A DNA stretch of 64,000 bases from TMED88 sp964515335 (GTDB taxonomy: Bacteria; Myxococcota_A; UBA9160; UBA4427). The stretch lies in the NCBI GenBank assembly GCA_964515335.1, contig CAZETS010000017.1, positions 1-64,000 of the forward strand. Reading direction: 5' to 3'. The notes below the pieces were generated by a model. It was not told the DNA's origin, made no database searches, and worked only from the letters and a program-made list of their open reading frames with translations. Shown here piece by piece: positions 50,483 to 59,799 of this stretch. Positions within the stretch are counted from its first letter, which is position 1, and the number at the start of each line of letters is the position of its first letter. Both the position numbers and the translations under genes were made by a program.

Positions 50483-52159
50483 TCACTCGAGTCCGACGAT
50501 GCGTCCGTCCCGCACGCCGATCCGCTCGGCCAGCGGACGGCGGGGCAGCCCCGGCATGCGGAGGATGTCGCCCGTCAGCACCACCAGGAACCCCGCGCCT
50601 GCATTGATCTGCAGGCCGCGCACGGTCACCTCGAAGTCGGTCGGGCGGCCCCGGAGCTTCGGATCGTCGGAGAGCGAGGCGGGCGTCTTGGCGATGCAGA
50701 CGGGCAGGCCCGCGTGGCCGAGGCGTTCGACGTCGGCCAGATCGCGGCGGGCCTGCCGGGTGTAGAAGACGTCGCGCGCACCGTACATCTTCCGGCACAC
50801 GGCGAGGATCTTCTGCTCGACGCTCGCATCGAGCGGATACAGGGGGGTGAACGGCTCGCCGGACTCTGCGCGCTCGGCGTGAGCGACGAGCGTACGGGCC
50901 AGCTCCTCGGCGCCCGCACCACCGAGCGCGTGGTGGTCGGAGACCGCGAAGGGCACGCCCAGCGCGGCGCAGCGCTCGCGCACCACCGCGATCTCTTCTT
51001 CGTCGTCGCTGCCGAACCGGTTCAGCGCGACGATCGGCACCTCGCCGAACACTTGGATGCTCTCGACGTGCTTCTCGAGATTGGGGAGGCCGCGCCGCAC
51101 CGCCTCGGGGTCGGCGGCGGACAGCTCCTGCAGTCCGACGCCTCCGTGCATCTTCAGCGCGCGTAGCGTCGCCACCAGCACCACCGCCGAGGTGTCGAGG
51201 CCGGCGCTGCGGCACTTGATGTCGAAGAATTTCTCGGCCCCGAGGTCGAAGCCGAACCCCGCCTCGGTGATCGCCCAGTCGGCGAGGTGCATCGCCATGC
51301 GGGTGGCGACGACGCTGTTGCAGCCATGGGCGATGTTCGCGAACGGCCCCCCGTGGATCAGCGCCGGCGTGCCCTCGAGGGTCTGCACCAGATTGGGCCA
51401 GAGGGCGTCGCGCAGCAGCGCCAGCATCGCACCCGAGCCGCCGAGCTGCTCGGCGGTCACCGGGTCGCCGCCGTACGTGAACCCGACGAGCAGCCGGTCG
51501 AGCCGGGCGCGCAGATCGTTCTCGTCCTCGGCGAGGCACAGCACCGCCATCACCTCCGAGGCGGCCGTGATGTCGAATCCCGTCTCGCGCGGCACACCCT
51601 GGGTGCGGCCGCCGAGCCCCACGATCGCCTCGCGCAGGGCCCGGTCGTTCATGTCCATCACCCGGCGCCAGAGGATTCGCCGCGGGTCGATGTCGAGCGG
51701 GTTGTCGAAGTAGACGTGGTTGTCGAGCAGCGCCGCCAACAGGTTGTGGGCGCTGGTGATCGCGTGGAAGTCACCGGTGAAGTGCAGGTTGATCCGGTCC
51801 ATCGGAATCACCTGACTGCGCCCGCCTCCGGTGGCCCCGCCCTTCATGCCGAAGGCCGGCCCGAGCGAGGGCTCGCGCAGCGCGAGGCAGGTCGACTCGC
51901 CGAGTCGCGCCAGCCCCTGGGCGAGACCGATACTGGTGGTCGTCTTGCCTTCACCCGCTGGTGTCGGCGTGATGGCCGAGACGAGGACGAGGCGCGACGG
52001 TCCCGGCCGGGTCCGCGGCGAAGCGAGCACCTCCGGCGCGATCTTTGCGGTGTCGTGCCCGTACGGGCGTACGTACTCGGGCGAAAGACCCAGGCCGGAC
52101 GCGACATCCGCAATCGGTCGCGGCTCGACGGAGCGGGCGATCTCGATGTCGGTGGCCAC
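50483..52159 (-). CDS. fhs: Formate-tetrahydrofolate ligase
   Basis: ATP-dependent ligase making 10-formyltetrahydrofolate. The P-loop is TPAGEGKTTT; further family regions are REPSLGPAFGMKGGATGGG, the FHAITSAHNL region, and NIAHGCNSV. The C-terminal GLQINAGAGFLVVLTGDI is typical. I place the start at the GTG ending at 52159 (ATDIEIAR follows, as in known Fhs proteins); a TTG ending at 52186 adds 9 residues. Length about 558 matches the family. It appears monocistronic and provides C1 units. Confidence 0.95.
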   Translation of the reverse strand: MATDIEIARSVEPRPIADVASGLGLSPEYVRPYGHDTAKIAPEVLASPRTRPGPSRLVLVSAITPTPAGEGKTTTSIGLAQGLARLGESTCLALREPSLGPAFGMKGGATGGGRSQVIPMDRINLHFTGDFHAITSAHNLLAALLDNHVYFDNPLDIDPRRILWRRVMDMNDRALREAIVGLGGRTQGVPRETGFDITAASEVMAVLCLAEDENDLRARLDRLLVGFTYGGDPVTAEQLGGSGAMLALLRDALWPNLVQTLEGTPALIHGGPFANIAHGCNSVVATRMAMHLADWAITEAGFGFDLGAEKFFDIKCRSAGLDTSAVVLVATLRALKMHGGVGLQELSAADPEAVRRGLPNLEKHVESIQVFGEVPIVALNRFGSDDEEEIAVVRERCAALGVPFAVSDHHALGGAGAEELARTLVAHAERAESGEPFTPLYPLDASVEQKILAVCRKMYGARDVFYTRQARRDLADVERLGHAGLPVCIAKTPASLSDDPKLRGRPTDFEVTVRGLQINAGAGFLVVLTGDILRMPGLPRRPLAERIGVRDGRIVGLE

Positions 52160-52321
52160 GACGGGCACGGTAGCAGCGAACGGCAAGAGGCGTTTCGGAT
52201 CGAAAGCCCCCGAGTCGTTCGTCTGCCGTGACCGAAGCCGGGGTTTCGCCGAGACGACCCTTCAGCACCCGCGCCGACCGGCCGATGTCATGCAGGCACA
52301 CCGACCTGGAGCAACGGCACC

Positions 52322-52801
52322 TTGCGTACTCTCGCGACACCGACGACCGAAACGATCCGCACGACCCTCTCGAGCCTCGTGGACCGAGACGCGCGGGTCA
52401 AGGAAGCCGAGGCCTTTGCGCCCGACGACGAGCCCATCGGCCTGGCCTGCTATCGCTACGACGACGGCTCGGTGGCGGCGGTCGCGATCTGCGACCTCGC
52501 CTTCGTGGCGCGCTTCGGTGCATGCCTGTCCCTGGTGCCCGCGGCGGCGGCCGACGAGATGCTCTCGAGCGGCGAGCTGACGGAGATGGCCCAGGACAAC
52601 ACCCGCGAGGTGTTCAACGTGCTCGCCGTCACCCTCATCGAGACCGACTCCACCCACTTCCGACTGGGCGAGGTGTCGTTCGGCAGCGAGGCCCCCGACG
52701 CGGACGTCAAGGCCGCCATCGACGGATCCGGCAACAGCGTCTCGATGCAGATCGAGCTGGACGGCTACGGAGAGACGCGGCTGGCGATCTGGATCGCCTA
52801 G
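52322..52801 (+). CDS. Small soluble protein of unknown function (CheX/CheC-like helix)
   Basis: A 159-residue soluble protein starting at TTG. The stretch GELTEMAQDNTREVFNVLA has the Glu/Asn spacing of CheC/CheX phosphatase helices, flanked by alternating strands. No chemotaxis genes are nearby, so this is a weak structural resemblance. It converges with an enoyl-CoA hydratase whose stop shares the same CTAG. Confidence 0.45.
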   Translation: MRTLATPTTETIRTTLSSLVDRDARVKEAEAFAPDDEPIGLACYRYDDGSVAAVAICDLAFVARFGACLSLVPAAAADEMLSSGELTEMAQDNTREVFNVLAVTLIETDSTHFRLGEVSFGSEAPDADVKAAIDGSGNSVSMQIELDGYGETRLAIWIA

Positions 52802-53574
52802 CGGTCCTCGCGTCGCCCCCGCTCCACGACCCCCGCGCGCCGCTCGCCCACCACCGCCGCCGTGGCTCGCGCCGCCGACGCCATCGCGCGCTCGCGCTCC
52901 ATTTCGAGCGCGGCGCCCAGCGGCATCGCGAGGCCGTCGTCGATCAGCCGCTTGTAGCCGCGAAGCACCTCGGGCACGCAGGACGCCATGTCGCCGGCCA
53001 GCGCGAGGGCGCTGGGCAGCAGCGCATCGTGCTCGACCACGTGGTTCACCAACCCCCACGCCAGCGCCTGCTCGGCGTCGATGAAGTTGCCCGTGTACGA
53101 CAGCTCCCTGGCGCGCGCGGCGCCGATCAGCCGCGGCAGCTTCTGGCTGAGCCCCCAGCCGGGCAGGATGCCGACACGAGCGTGCGTATCGGCGAAGCGC
53201 GCCTTCTCGGAGGCGATCAGCAGGTCGCACGCCAGGGCCAGCTCGAACCCACCGGTGATCGCGTGGCCGTTCACCGCGCCGATGATCGGGCGATCGAAGG
53301 CCGCGATCGCATCGGCCATGTCGCTCTGCGCCGAGTCGGCCGCCTCGCCGGTGGCGCCGGCCGCGAGCTCCTTCAGGTCGTAGCCGGCGCAAAAGGCGCG
53401 ACCGGCGCCCGTGAGCACGACCACGCGTACGTGGTCGTCCTGCTGGAGGGCGCGAAAGGTGCGGCCGAGTGCGTCGCGGAGCGCCGCCGAGAGCGCGTTC
53501 ATCGCGTCGGGTCGGTCGAGCGTGAGCGTGATGACCGGTCCGTCCCGCTCGACCCGCAGCACTTCCTCGGACAC
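52798..53574 (-). CDS. Enoyl-CoA hydratase/isomerase-family protein
   Basis: A 258-residue crotonase. The oxyanion-hole regions are GAGRAFCAGYDLKEL and NGHAITGGFELALACDLLIAS, with Glu in GGFEL; the second catalytic Glu position after GILPGWGLSQ carries no clear Glu, so the reaction (hydration, isomerisation or other) is uncertain. Start at GTG with GGAGG at 6 nt. The C-terminus is Arg-rich. It acts on CoA thioesters. Confidence 0.87.
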   Translation of the reverse strand: MSEEVLRVERDGPVITLTLDRPDAMNALSAALRDALGRTFRALQQDDHVRVVVLTGAGRAFCAGYDLKELAAGATGEAADSAQSDMADAIAAFDRPIIGAVNGHAITGGFELALACDLLIASEKARFADTHARVGILPGWGLSQKLPRLIGAARARELSYTGNFIDAEQALAWGLVNHVVEHDALLPSALALAGDMASCVPEVLRGYKRLIDDGLAMPLGAALEMERERAMASAARATAAVVGERRAGVVERGRREDR

Positions 53575-53765
53575 GTCGACCTCCGCGCTCCCGGTCGACG
53601 CCCGAAACGGACGGCGACACGCCGATGATCGCGCGCGAGCGACCGGCGCGCGAGCACCGGCCCGAGTCGCCACAGCGGGGCCTCGGCGGGCCGTCGAGGG
53701 CCGCCCCCGGGCGAACGCGGCGCACGGGCTGTGCGGACGTGGGCCCGCGGCGCTAATCGTTCGCC

Positions 53766-55814
53766 GTGAGCGACGCCTCTCCCGACAGGCCGCCGTTCGC
53801 CGCACGCGGGCTCGAGGTCGGCGTCGTGGCTTTCGCGGCCTTCACGGTCGTCACCAACGCCTGCGTGGCGGTCGGCGCCAGCCTCGACGCACTGCTGCTC
53901 GTCTGCGCGGCGGGCATCGCGGTCGCGCTGGTCTCGGTGGCGATGCGCTCGCGCCGCGGCGGCGCGGGTCCGGCCACCCCGCTCGCCCCGCCGCCGGGGC
54001 TGCGGCAGAACCGCGCGCAGTCAGCCGGCCTGCGCTCCCTGCTGATCGGCGGCGCGCTCGCGGCGGCCACGACCGGGGCGCTCTTCGAATCGATCCTCGC
54101 CTGGTGGGCGATCGCGCTTCCGACCTTCGCCGCCGCGCTCTGGGGCGAGGCGCGCACGGACGTCGCCGCGCCCGCGCCAATGCGATCGGCATTCACGGAC
54201 CGGCTGCTCGTGGCGCTGGCGGTGCTGTTCGCCTGCGTGGTCTCGATCGCCCAGCGCGCCGACGCCGACGACGCCTTCTACGTGAATCTCGTGCTGGCCG
54301 CCGCGGCCCGGCCCGACGCGCCGCTGCTCGCCGGCGACACGCTGCACGGCTACCCGGGCGTCGCGATGGCGCTGCCGGTCTTCGAGGTGCTGTCGTGGGA
54401 GGTCCTGCAGGCCGCGATCGTCCGCCTCACCGGCGCCAGCACGCTCACCGTCACACACGTCGTGGTTCCACCGCTCGTCGCGCTGATCGTCCCGCTCGCC
54501 TGGGCGCGTCTGGCGACGCGGCTGCTGCCGGCCAGCTGGCCGTGGGCGGTCGTCTGTGTGGTGATCGGGCTGCTCGCGGTCGGCGACGGGCGCGCCGGAC
54601 ACGGCGACTTCGGGCTGCTGCGCCTCCACCAGGGCAAGTCGGTGATGCTCCACATCGCGCTTCCCCTCTGCACGGCGTTCGCGATCGAGTACGGGATGGC
54701 GCCGTCTCGCTGGGGGCTCGTGCGACTCGCGGCGGCTCAGATCGCCGCCGTCGGGCTCTCGGCCAGTGGGCTCTGGCTGGGACCCGTCGCCGCCGGACTG
54801 GGCCTGCTGGCGACGACTCCGCTGCGGCCCCGGGCGCTACGGACGAGCTGGCGAACGCTCGCAGCGGGTCTCTGCGCGTCCGCCTATCCCGTGGCGCTCG
54901 CCCTCTTGCTGCGCGGCGAGACGCTGCGCGCGATGAGCGAGGCGCCCCGGCCACTCGACGGCGCGAGCTGGGACGGCCCCCGCCTGATGGAGCACGCCGC
55001 CGACCTCGTGCTCGGGAGCGGGCCGTATCGCTGGATCGCACTTCTCGCGCTGGTGGCCGCCACCGCCTCGAGCGGATCGCCGATGGCGCGCCGCTTCGGC
55101 GCGATCGCGGGCGCCGCCTTCGTGGTGGTGCTCTTCGACCCGCTGACGGCGCCCTTCGTGGCCAACGGCGTGACCGGAGCGGACACCTACTTCCGGGTCT
55201 TCTGGGCGCTGCCGCTCCCCCTGCTCGTGGCGTCCCTGCTCGTCGAGCCACTCGTCGCGAGCCTGCCCGGCCGGCTCGATCGACCGTCGATCCGACGAGC
55301 CGGCGCGGCGATCACTGCCCTGTTCGTGCTGGTGGCAGCGCCGCGCTTCCACACCCTGTCGGCGGAGAACGGCACGCGTCTCGCCACCCCGGGCCCCAGG
55401 CTGCCGCCCGACGAGCTGGCCGCCGCGCGAACCATCAACCGCCTCGCCGATCCCGATCACTTCGTGCTCGCCCCCCTCGCCGTCGCACGCTGGATCCCGC
55501 TCGTCGAAGGGCACCCGAAGCCGCTGATGGTGAGAGAGCTCTACCTCGACCGGCTCGCCCCGTTGCTCGGCCGCGAAGAGCTCGACCGCCGCCGCGCCCT
55601 CGCCCACCTGGTGGGCGGTGCGATCCGCCCACGGGCGGGCGAGGCGCTGCTCGCCGACGCGATCGAGCGCTACCCGCTCGAGGTGGTCGCCGTGGCGGGC
55701 CCGGCGCTGGGCTGGCCCGGGATCCGGCGCGCCCTGCGCGAATCTCCGCTCGAGGTCGCAGAGCGAACTGCCGATCTCGAAATCTGGGTGCGTGGCCCGA
55801 GCGCGGGCCCCTGA
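53766..55814 (+). CDS. Large polytopic membrane protein (DUF6077-like)
   Basis: A 682-residue protein with about twelve hydrophobic segments. ADADDAFYVNLVLAA near residue 163 and FGLLRLHQGKSVMLHIALPL recall DUF6077-type membrane proteins found in surface polysaccharide clusters. A soluble C-terminal part follows after 520. It precedes two GT2 glycosyltransferases in the same direction (59-nt gap), so a role in glycan assembly or sugar transfer is likely. GTG start. Confidence 0.65.
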   Translation: MSDASPDRPPFAARGLEVGVVAFAAFTVVTNACVAVGASLDALLLVCAAGIAVALVSVAMRSRRGGAGPATPLAPPPGLRQNRAQSAGLRSLLIGGALAAATTGALFESILAWWAIALPTFAAALWGEARTDVAAPAPMRSAFTDRLLVALAVLFACVVSIAQRADADDAFYVNLVLAAAARPDAPLLAGDTLHGYPGVAMALPVFEVLSWEVLQAAIVRLTGASTLTVTHVVVPPLVALIVPLAWARLATRLLPASWPWAVVCVVIGLLAVGDGRAGHGDFGLLRLHQGKSVMLHIALPLCTAFAIEYGMAPSRWGLVRLAAAQIAAVGLSASGLWLGPVAAGLGLLATTPLRPRALRTSWRTLAAGLCASAYPVALALLLRGETLRAMSEAPRPLDGASWDGPRLMEHAADLVLGSGPYRWIALLALVAATASSGSPMARRFGAIAGAAFVVVLFDPLTAPFVANGVTGADTYFRVFWALPLPLLVASLLVEPLVASLPGRLDRPSIRRAGAAITALFVLVAAPRFHTLSAENGTRLATPGPRLPPDELAAARTINRLADPDHFVLAPLAVARWIPLVEGHPKPLMVRELYLDRLAPLLGREELDRRRALAHLVGGAIRPRAGEALLADAIERYPLEVVAVAGPALGWPGIRRALRESPLEVAERTADLEIWVRGPSAGP

Positions 55815-55873
55815 GGGCTGCCGCGCGAGCGCCGGGGTACCCTGTGCGGGCCGATGATCCCTGGGAGGCGGAC

Positions 55874-56842
55874 ATGAGGGCGACCGAAGGGCCGATCGCC
55901 GCCGCCGAGCCGGCGGCGAGCGCCCGGCCGACCCGCATCGCGATCGTGATCCCGTGCCACGACGAGGCCGACTCGGTGGCGCGCGTGGTGACGCGCTTCC
56001 GCGAGCAGCTGCCAGGCGCCGAGGTGGTCGTCGTCGACAACGCGTCGACGGACGACACCGCCGAGCGCGCCCGGCAGGCCGGCGCGCGGGTGGTCGTCGA
56101 GTCGCGGCTCGGCAAGGGATTCGCCCTGCTGACCGGCTTCGCGCAGACCCGTGACGCCGACATCACGGTGATGGTCGACGGCGACGACACCTACCCCGCC
56201 GCCGACGTCACACAGCTCATCGACGCGGCCACGAAGGAACGCGCCGACATGGTGATCGGCACGCGCCTCGAGGCCGCCGGCGCGGGCGCCCTGCCCGCCG
56301 GACACGGCCTCGGCAACCGGCTCTTCATCGCGCTGGTGCGATTGCTCTTCGGGATCCGGACGCGCGACCTCTTCTCGGGCTACCGGGTGCTCTCGCGCCG
56401 CTTCCTCGACACTACGCCGCTGGTCGCCACGGGCTTCGACGTGGAGGCCGAGCTGTCCGTGCAGGCACAGGTGCACGGCTTCCGGGTCGCCGAGGTGCCG
56501 ATCGCCTACCGGGCGCGGCCATCCGGCAGCACGAGCAAGCTGCACACCTGGCGGGACGGCTACCGGATCCTGCGCGGCATCATGATCCTGTTTCGCGACT
56601 ACCGTCCGATGGCGTTCTTCGGCTCGCTCGCCGGCGCGCTGCTCGTAGCGTCTCTCTGGAGCGGCTACGCGCCGATCGACGACTTCGTGCGCACCGGACT
56701 GGTCCACCACCTGCCGCGCGCCGTACTGGCGGCAGCGCTCTTCATCCTGGCGGCGCTGTCGATCGCGCTCGGCATCCTGCTCTCGTCCATCAACCGGCGG
56801 TCCGTCGAGCTGGCCGCGTTGATCCGGAAACGCCCGAATTGA
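55874..56842 (+). CDS. GT2 glycosyltransferase with C-terminal membrane helices (DPM-like)
   Basis: A 322-residue family 2 glycosyltransferase. The fold shows IVIPCHDEADSVARV, VVVDNASTDDT and a DGDDTYP metal-binding motif; RDLFSGYRVLSRRF is the acceptor region. Two C-terminal membrane helices (about 253-315) match dolichyl/polyprenyl-phosphate sugar synthases. The ATG follows GGGAGGCGG. A TACCCT -10-like box is 30 nt upstream. It overlaps the next gene by 4 nt. Confidence 0.9.
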   Translation: MRATEGPIAAAEPAASARPTRIAIVIPCHDEADSVARVVTRFREQLPGAEVVVVDNASTDDTAERARQAGARVVVESRLGKGFALLTGFAQTRDADITVMVDGDDTYPAADVTQLIDAATKERADMVIGTRLEAAGAGALPAGHGLGNRLFIALVRLLFGIRTRDLFSGYRVLSRRFLDTTPLVATGFDVEAELSVQAQVHGFRVAEVPIAYRARPSGSTSKLHTWRDGYRILRGIMILFRDYRPMAFFGSLAGALLVASLWSGYAPIDDFVRTGLVHHLPRAVLAAALFILAALSIALGILLSSINRRSVELAALIRKRPN

Positions 56843-57867
56843 GCGGGACCGACGAGACGCCGCCCGACGTCTCGATCGTGGTGGTCAACTTCGAGGGCGC
56901 CTGCTCGGTCGAGGCGTGTCTCGACTCGCTCGTCGCCGACGCGACCCGGTCGCGCGAGATCCTCGTCGTCGACAACGCCTCGACGGACGGCAGCCCCGAC
57001 CTGATCGAGCGGATCGCCGCCGCGGCCGGCGACGTCCGGCTGCTGCGCAGCGATCACAACCTCGGCTACGCGGGCGCAGTGGACCTCGCCCTGCCCCACT
57101 GCCGCGGCCGTTACGTGGCGGTGCTCAACATGGACGTCGTCGTCGAGCCGGGCTGGCTCGAGCCGTTGGTCGGCTACCTCGATGGCCACGACGAGGTCGC
57201 CGCAGCGAGCCCGCTGCTGCTGCTCGCCGAGGGCGACAGCGTGAACGCCGCGGGGCAGTGGATCCACGTCACCGGCCTCGGCTTCAACCGCGAGCTCGAG
57301 AGCCCGCGCGAAGTCATGGGCGACGAGCCCTTCGCGGTGGCCGGCCTGCACGGGGCGGCCTTCGCGGTGCGACGCGAGCTGCTCGATCGCATCGGCGGCA
57401 TGGATGCGGGCGGCTTCCTCTACCACGAGGACGTGAACCTCTCGTGGCTGCTCCGCATGATGGGCTACGAGCTCGCGTGCGTGCCGGCCTCGGTGGTGCG
57501 GCACGACTACTTCCTGTCGATGCACCCCGGCAAGCTCGAGCTGCTCGAGCGCAACCGCGAAGCCATGCTGCGCGCCTACCTCGAGCCGGCGACGCGGCGG
57601 CGACTGCTGCCGTGGCGCCTGCTCACGGAGCTGATGCTGTGGGGCTACGCGCTGCTGCGCGGGCCGGACTTCCTGCGCGCCAAGCAGCGGGCCCTGCGCT
57701 GGGTGCGCGGGCACGACGAGCTGATCAGGCAGCGCCGCGCGCTCGCCACGAGGCTACGCGTGCGGTCCGACGAGGAGGTCATGCGACCGATGACGCGCGG
57801 TTATCCGATCCGGCAGCTGCTCACGCTGGCTTCCGAGCGCGGGGCGCCTCGGCGGCCGCTCCCGTAG
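56839..57867 (+). CDS. GT2 glycosyltransferase (rhamnosyltransferase-like)
   Basis: A 342-residue family 2 glycosyltransferase with VSIVVVNFEGACSVEACLDSL, VDNASTDGSPDL, LNMDVVVEPGWL in place of a classic DxD, and FLYHEDVNLSWLLRMMGYE near 197. No membrane helix is evident except a short hydrophobic piece near 250. TTG start in a TTGA overlap with the previous gene, so translation is coupled. Its 3' end overlaps the next convergent gene by 47 nt. Confidence 0.9.
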   Translation: MSGTDETPPDVSIVVVNFEGACSVEACLDSLVADATRSREILVVDNASTDGSPDLIERIAAAAGDVRLLRSDHNLGYAGAVDLALPHCRGRYVAVLNMDVVVEPGWLEPLVGYLDGHDEVAAASPLLLLAEGDSVNAAGQWIHVTGLGFNRELESPREVMGDEPFAVAGLHGAAFAVRRELLDRIGGMDAGGFLYHEDVNLSWLLRMMGYELACVPASVVRHDYFLSMHPGKLELLERNREAMLRAYLEPATRRRLLPWRLLTELMLWGYALLRGPDFLRAKQRALRWVRGHDELIRQRRALATRLRVRSDEEVMRPMTRGYPIRQLLTLASERGAPRRPLP

Positions 57868-58846
57868 CGGGCTTCGGGTCGCGGGCGGGGGCGGGGTCGG
57901 GGTCGGGGTCGATCTCCATGCGGCGCAGGCGGTACGACACGTCCTCGAGGATCGAGCGGCTCGAGTTGATCAGGTCGGCAACGATGCCGGTCAGCAGCAT
58001 CTGGAACCCGGCCAGCATCAGGATGGCGGCCAGGATGAGCGACTGCACGTGAAGATGGTCGGTCTCGGTGAAGAAGAAGAAGTAGAGGAAGCGAAGGCCG
58101 AGCAGGACGCCCACCGCGAAGGTCGCGATGCCGAACGTCGCGAAGACCCGGAGCGCCCCGTACGACGAGTAGACGCGGATCATCACGCCTGCGGAGCGGG
58201 CCACGAACTCGGCGACGCTTCCGAACAGCCGCGACTCGCGTAGCTTGTCGTTCGTCCCGATCGGCACGCTCACGGTCGGGATCCGGCGACGCCCGGCCTG
58301 GATGAGGTGGTCGACCGTATGGTCGAAGGCCGTCGACATGTTGATCATCGACGCGGCCTGGCGCGAGTAGGCCTTGAATCCGCTGGCCGCGTCGGGCACT
58401 TCGAGGTTGGCGAGGCGGCTGACGGTGCGGCTGCCGAAGCGCTGCAGCCACTTCTTGCCGGCCGAGAAGTGCTCGACGTCGGCGGTGCCGCGGTCGCCGA
58501 TGACCAGCTCCGCGTGGCCCTCGAGGACCGGAGCCACGAGCTTCGCGATGTCCGCGCCGGCGTACTGGTTGTCGCCGTCGGTGTTCACGATGATGTCCGC
58601 GCCGTGCCGCAGGCAGTAGTCCATGCCGGCCGCGAAGGCGTGGCCGAGACCGCGATTTCGCGCGAAGCGGAGCACGTGCTGGACGCCGTGCTCGCGGGCC
58701 ACCTCCGAGGTGCGGTCGCTGCTGCCGTCGTCGATGACGAGGACCTCGATCTCGTCGATACCGGGAAGGCTGCTCGGAATGTCGCGGAGCGTCGCCGGGA
58801 GGGTCTCCTCCTCGTTGAAGCAGGGAATCTGGACCATCAGCTTCAA
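57821..58846 (-). CDS. GT2 glycosyltransferase with membrane helices (undecaprenyl-phosphate type)
   Basis: A 341-residue GT2 enzyme with VQIPCFNEEETLPATL, VLVIDDGSSDRTSEV, IIVNTDGDNQY and a late FKAYSRQAASM region. Two membrane helices lie around 228-290, and the tail is low-complexity (DPDPDPAPA) from a GGGGTC repeat. I chose TTG 58846, preceded by GGAGGAAGCGCG, over an upstream ATG. It probably loads a sugar onto a polyprenyl carrier. Convergent overlap with the GT2 gene is 47 nt. Confidence 0.88.
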   Translation of the reverse strand: MKLMVQIPCFNEEETLPATLRDIPSSLPGIDEIEVLVIDDGSSDRTSEVAREHGVQHVLRFARNRGLGHAFAAGMDYCLRHGADIIVNTDGDNQYAGADIAKLVAPVLEGHAELVIGDRGTADVEHFSAGKKWLQRFGSRTVSRLANLEVPDAASGFKAYSRQAASMINMSTAFDHTVDHLIQAGRRRIPTVSVPIGTNDKLRESRLFGSVAEFVARSAGVMIRVYSSYGALRVFATFGIATFAVGVLLGLRFLYFFFFTETDHLHVQSLILAAILMLAGFQMLLTGIVADLINSSRSILEDVSYRLRRMEIDPDPDPAPARDPKPATGAAAEAPRARKPA

Positions 58847-59073
58847 GGCGCGCTTCCTCCGACGATGCGAACGGACGTCTACGAGAATACGGCATTCCCC
58901 GGGCGCCCGAACACCGAGGCCAGCGGATCCGGCCGGATTCCCTCTCGTGTCTGCTAGCCTGAGCGCCGATCCCCCCCTGTCGAGCGGCCACGCTGCGCCC
59001 ACCATCGGGCCAACGCCGGCGCCGCCGATACAAAGTCGACACAACGCCGATACGAATCGGGGGAGTTCTACAG

Positions 59074-59700
59074 ATGGCAATCCGTCGCCTCATCGTGACC
59101 GCACTCGCCGCGGCCGCGCTCTTCCTGGCCTCTCCGGTCCACGCCGGCGACTTCGGCAAGCGCGGGCTCTACCTGGGCGTGAACGGCGCCTACGGGCTCG
59201 ACCTGCTCAGCACCGAGCTCGCGGGCGCGGTGGGCGTTCCGCTGCCGCCGGTCAGCTACGACAACTCGTGGGGGCTGAACGCACGCGTCGGCTACCGGGC
59301 CTTCAGCTTCCTCGCCCTCGAGGCCGAGTACGAGTGGATGAAGGGCATCGGCATCAACGTCAACGGCGCCCCGGTCGCCACCTACAAGCCGCACACGCTC
59401 ACCGGCAACGTCAAGCTCTTCCTGCCGATCTGGCGCGTTCAGCCCTACCTGCTCGCCGGTGGCGGCGTGTCGATCTACGACGTCGAGGCAGTGGGCACGG
59501 GCACCAGCCTCGCTTCGGGCACCGGCTTCGGATTTCGCGGCGGAGCGGGCCTCGACCTCTACGTCACCGAGTCGTTGTCGCTCAACGCGGAGGCGACCGC
59601 CGTCTTGAACACGTCGAAGTTCGACACGGACATCGGGGCCGCGACAGAGACCAGCCTCTATTACTTCTCGCTGTCGGCGGGGCTCGCCTACCACTTCTAG
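59074..59700 (+). CDS. Outer-membrane beta-barrel protein (OmpA/OmpW-like)
   Basis: A 208-residue protein with a signal peptide (VHAGD, about residue 25) and alternating amphipathic strands with a C-terminal Phe after AYH, as in eight-stranded barrels. WGLNARVGYRAFSFLALEAEYEWMKGI is a repeated strand pair. The paralogue at 59800-60483 shares the layout. Function unknown; such proteins shape the outer membrane or act as small porins. A TAGCCT box is at 58955-58960. Confidence 0.8.
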   Translation: MAIRRLIVTALAAAALFLASPVHAGDFGKRGLYLGVNGAYGLDLLSTELAGAVGVPLPPVSYDNSWGLNARVGYRAFSFLALEAEYEWMKGIGINVNGAPVATYKPHTLTGNVKLFLPIWRVQPYLLAGGGVSIYDVEAVGTGTSLASGTGFGFRGGAGLDLYVTESLSLNAEATAVLNTSKFDTDIGAATETSLYYFSLSAGLAYHF

Positions 59701-59799
59701 CAGCTCTCCGATCAGGCCCCCCGCGCCGTCTGCTAGCGTTGGAGACGCGCGACCGACCCGCGCAACGGCGGAACGGCCGACGGCAAGGGGAGCCCGGAA

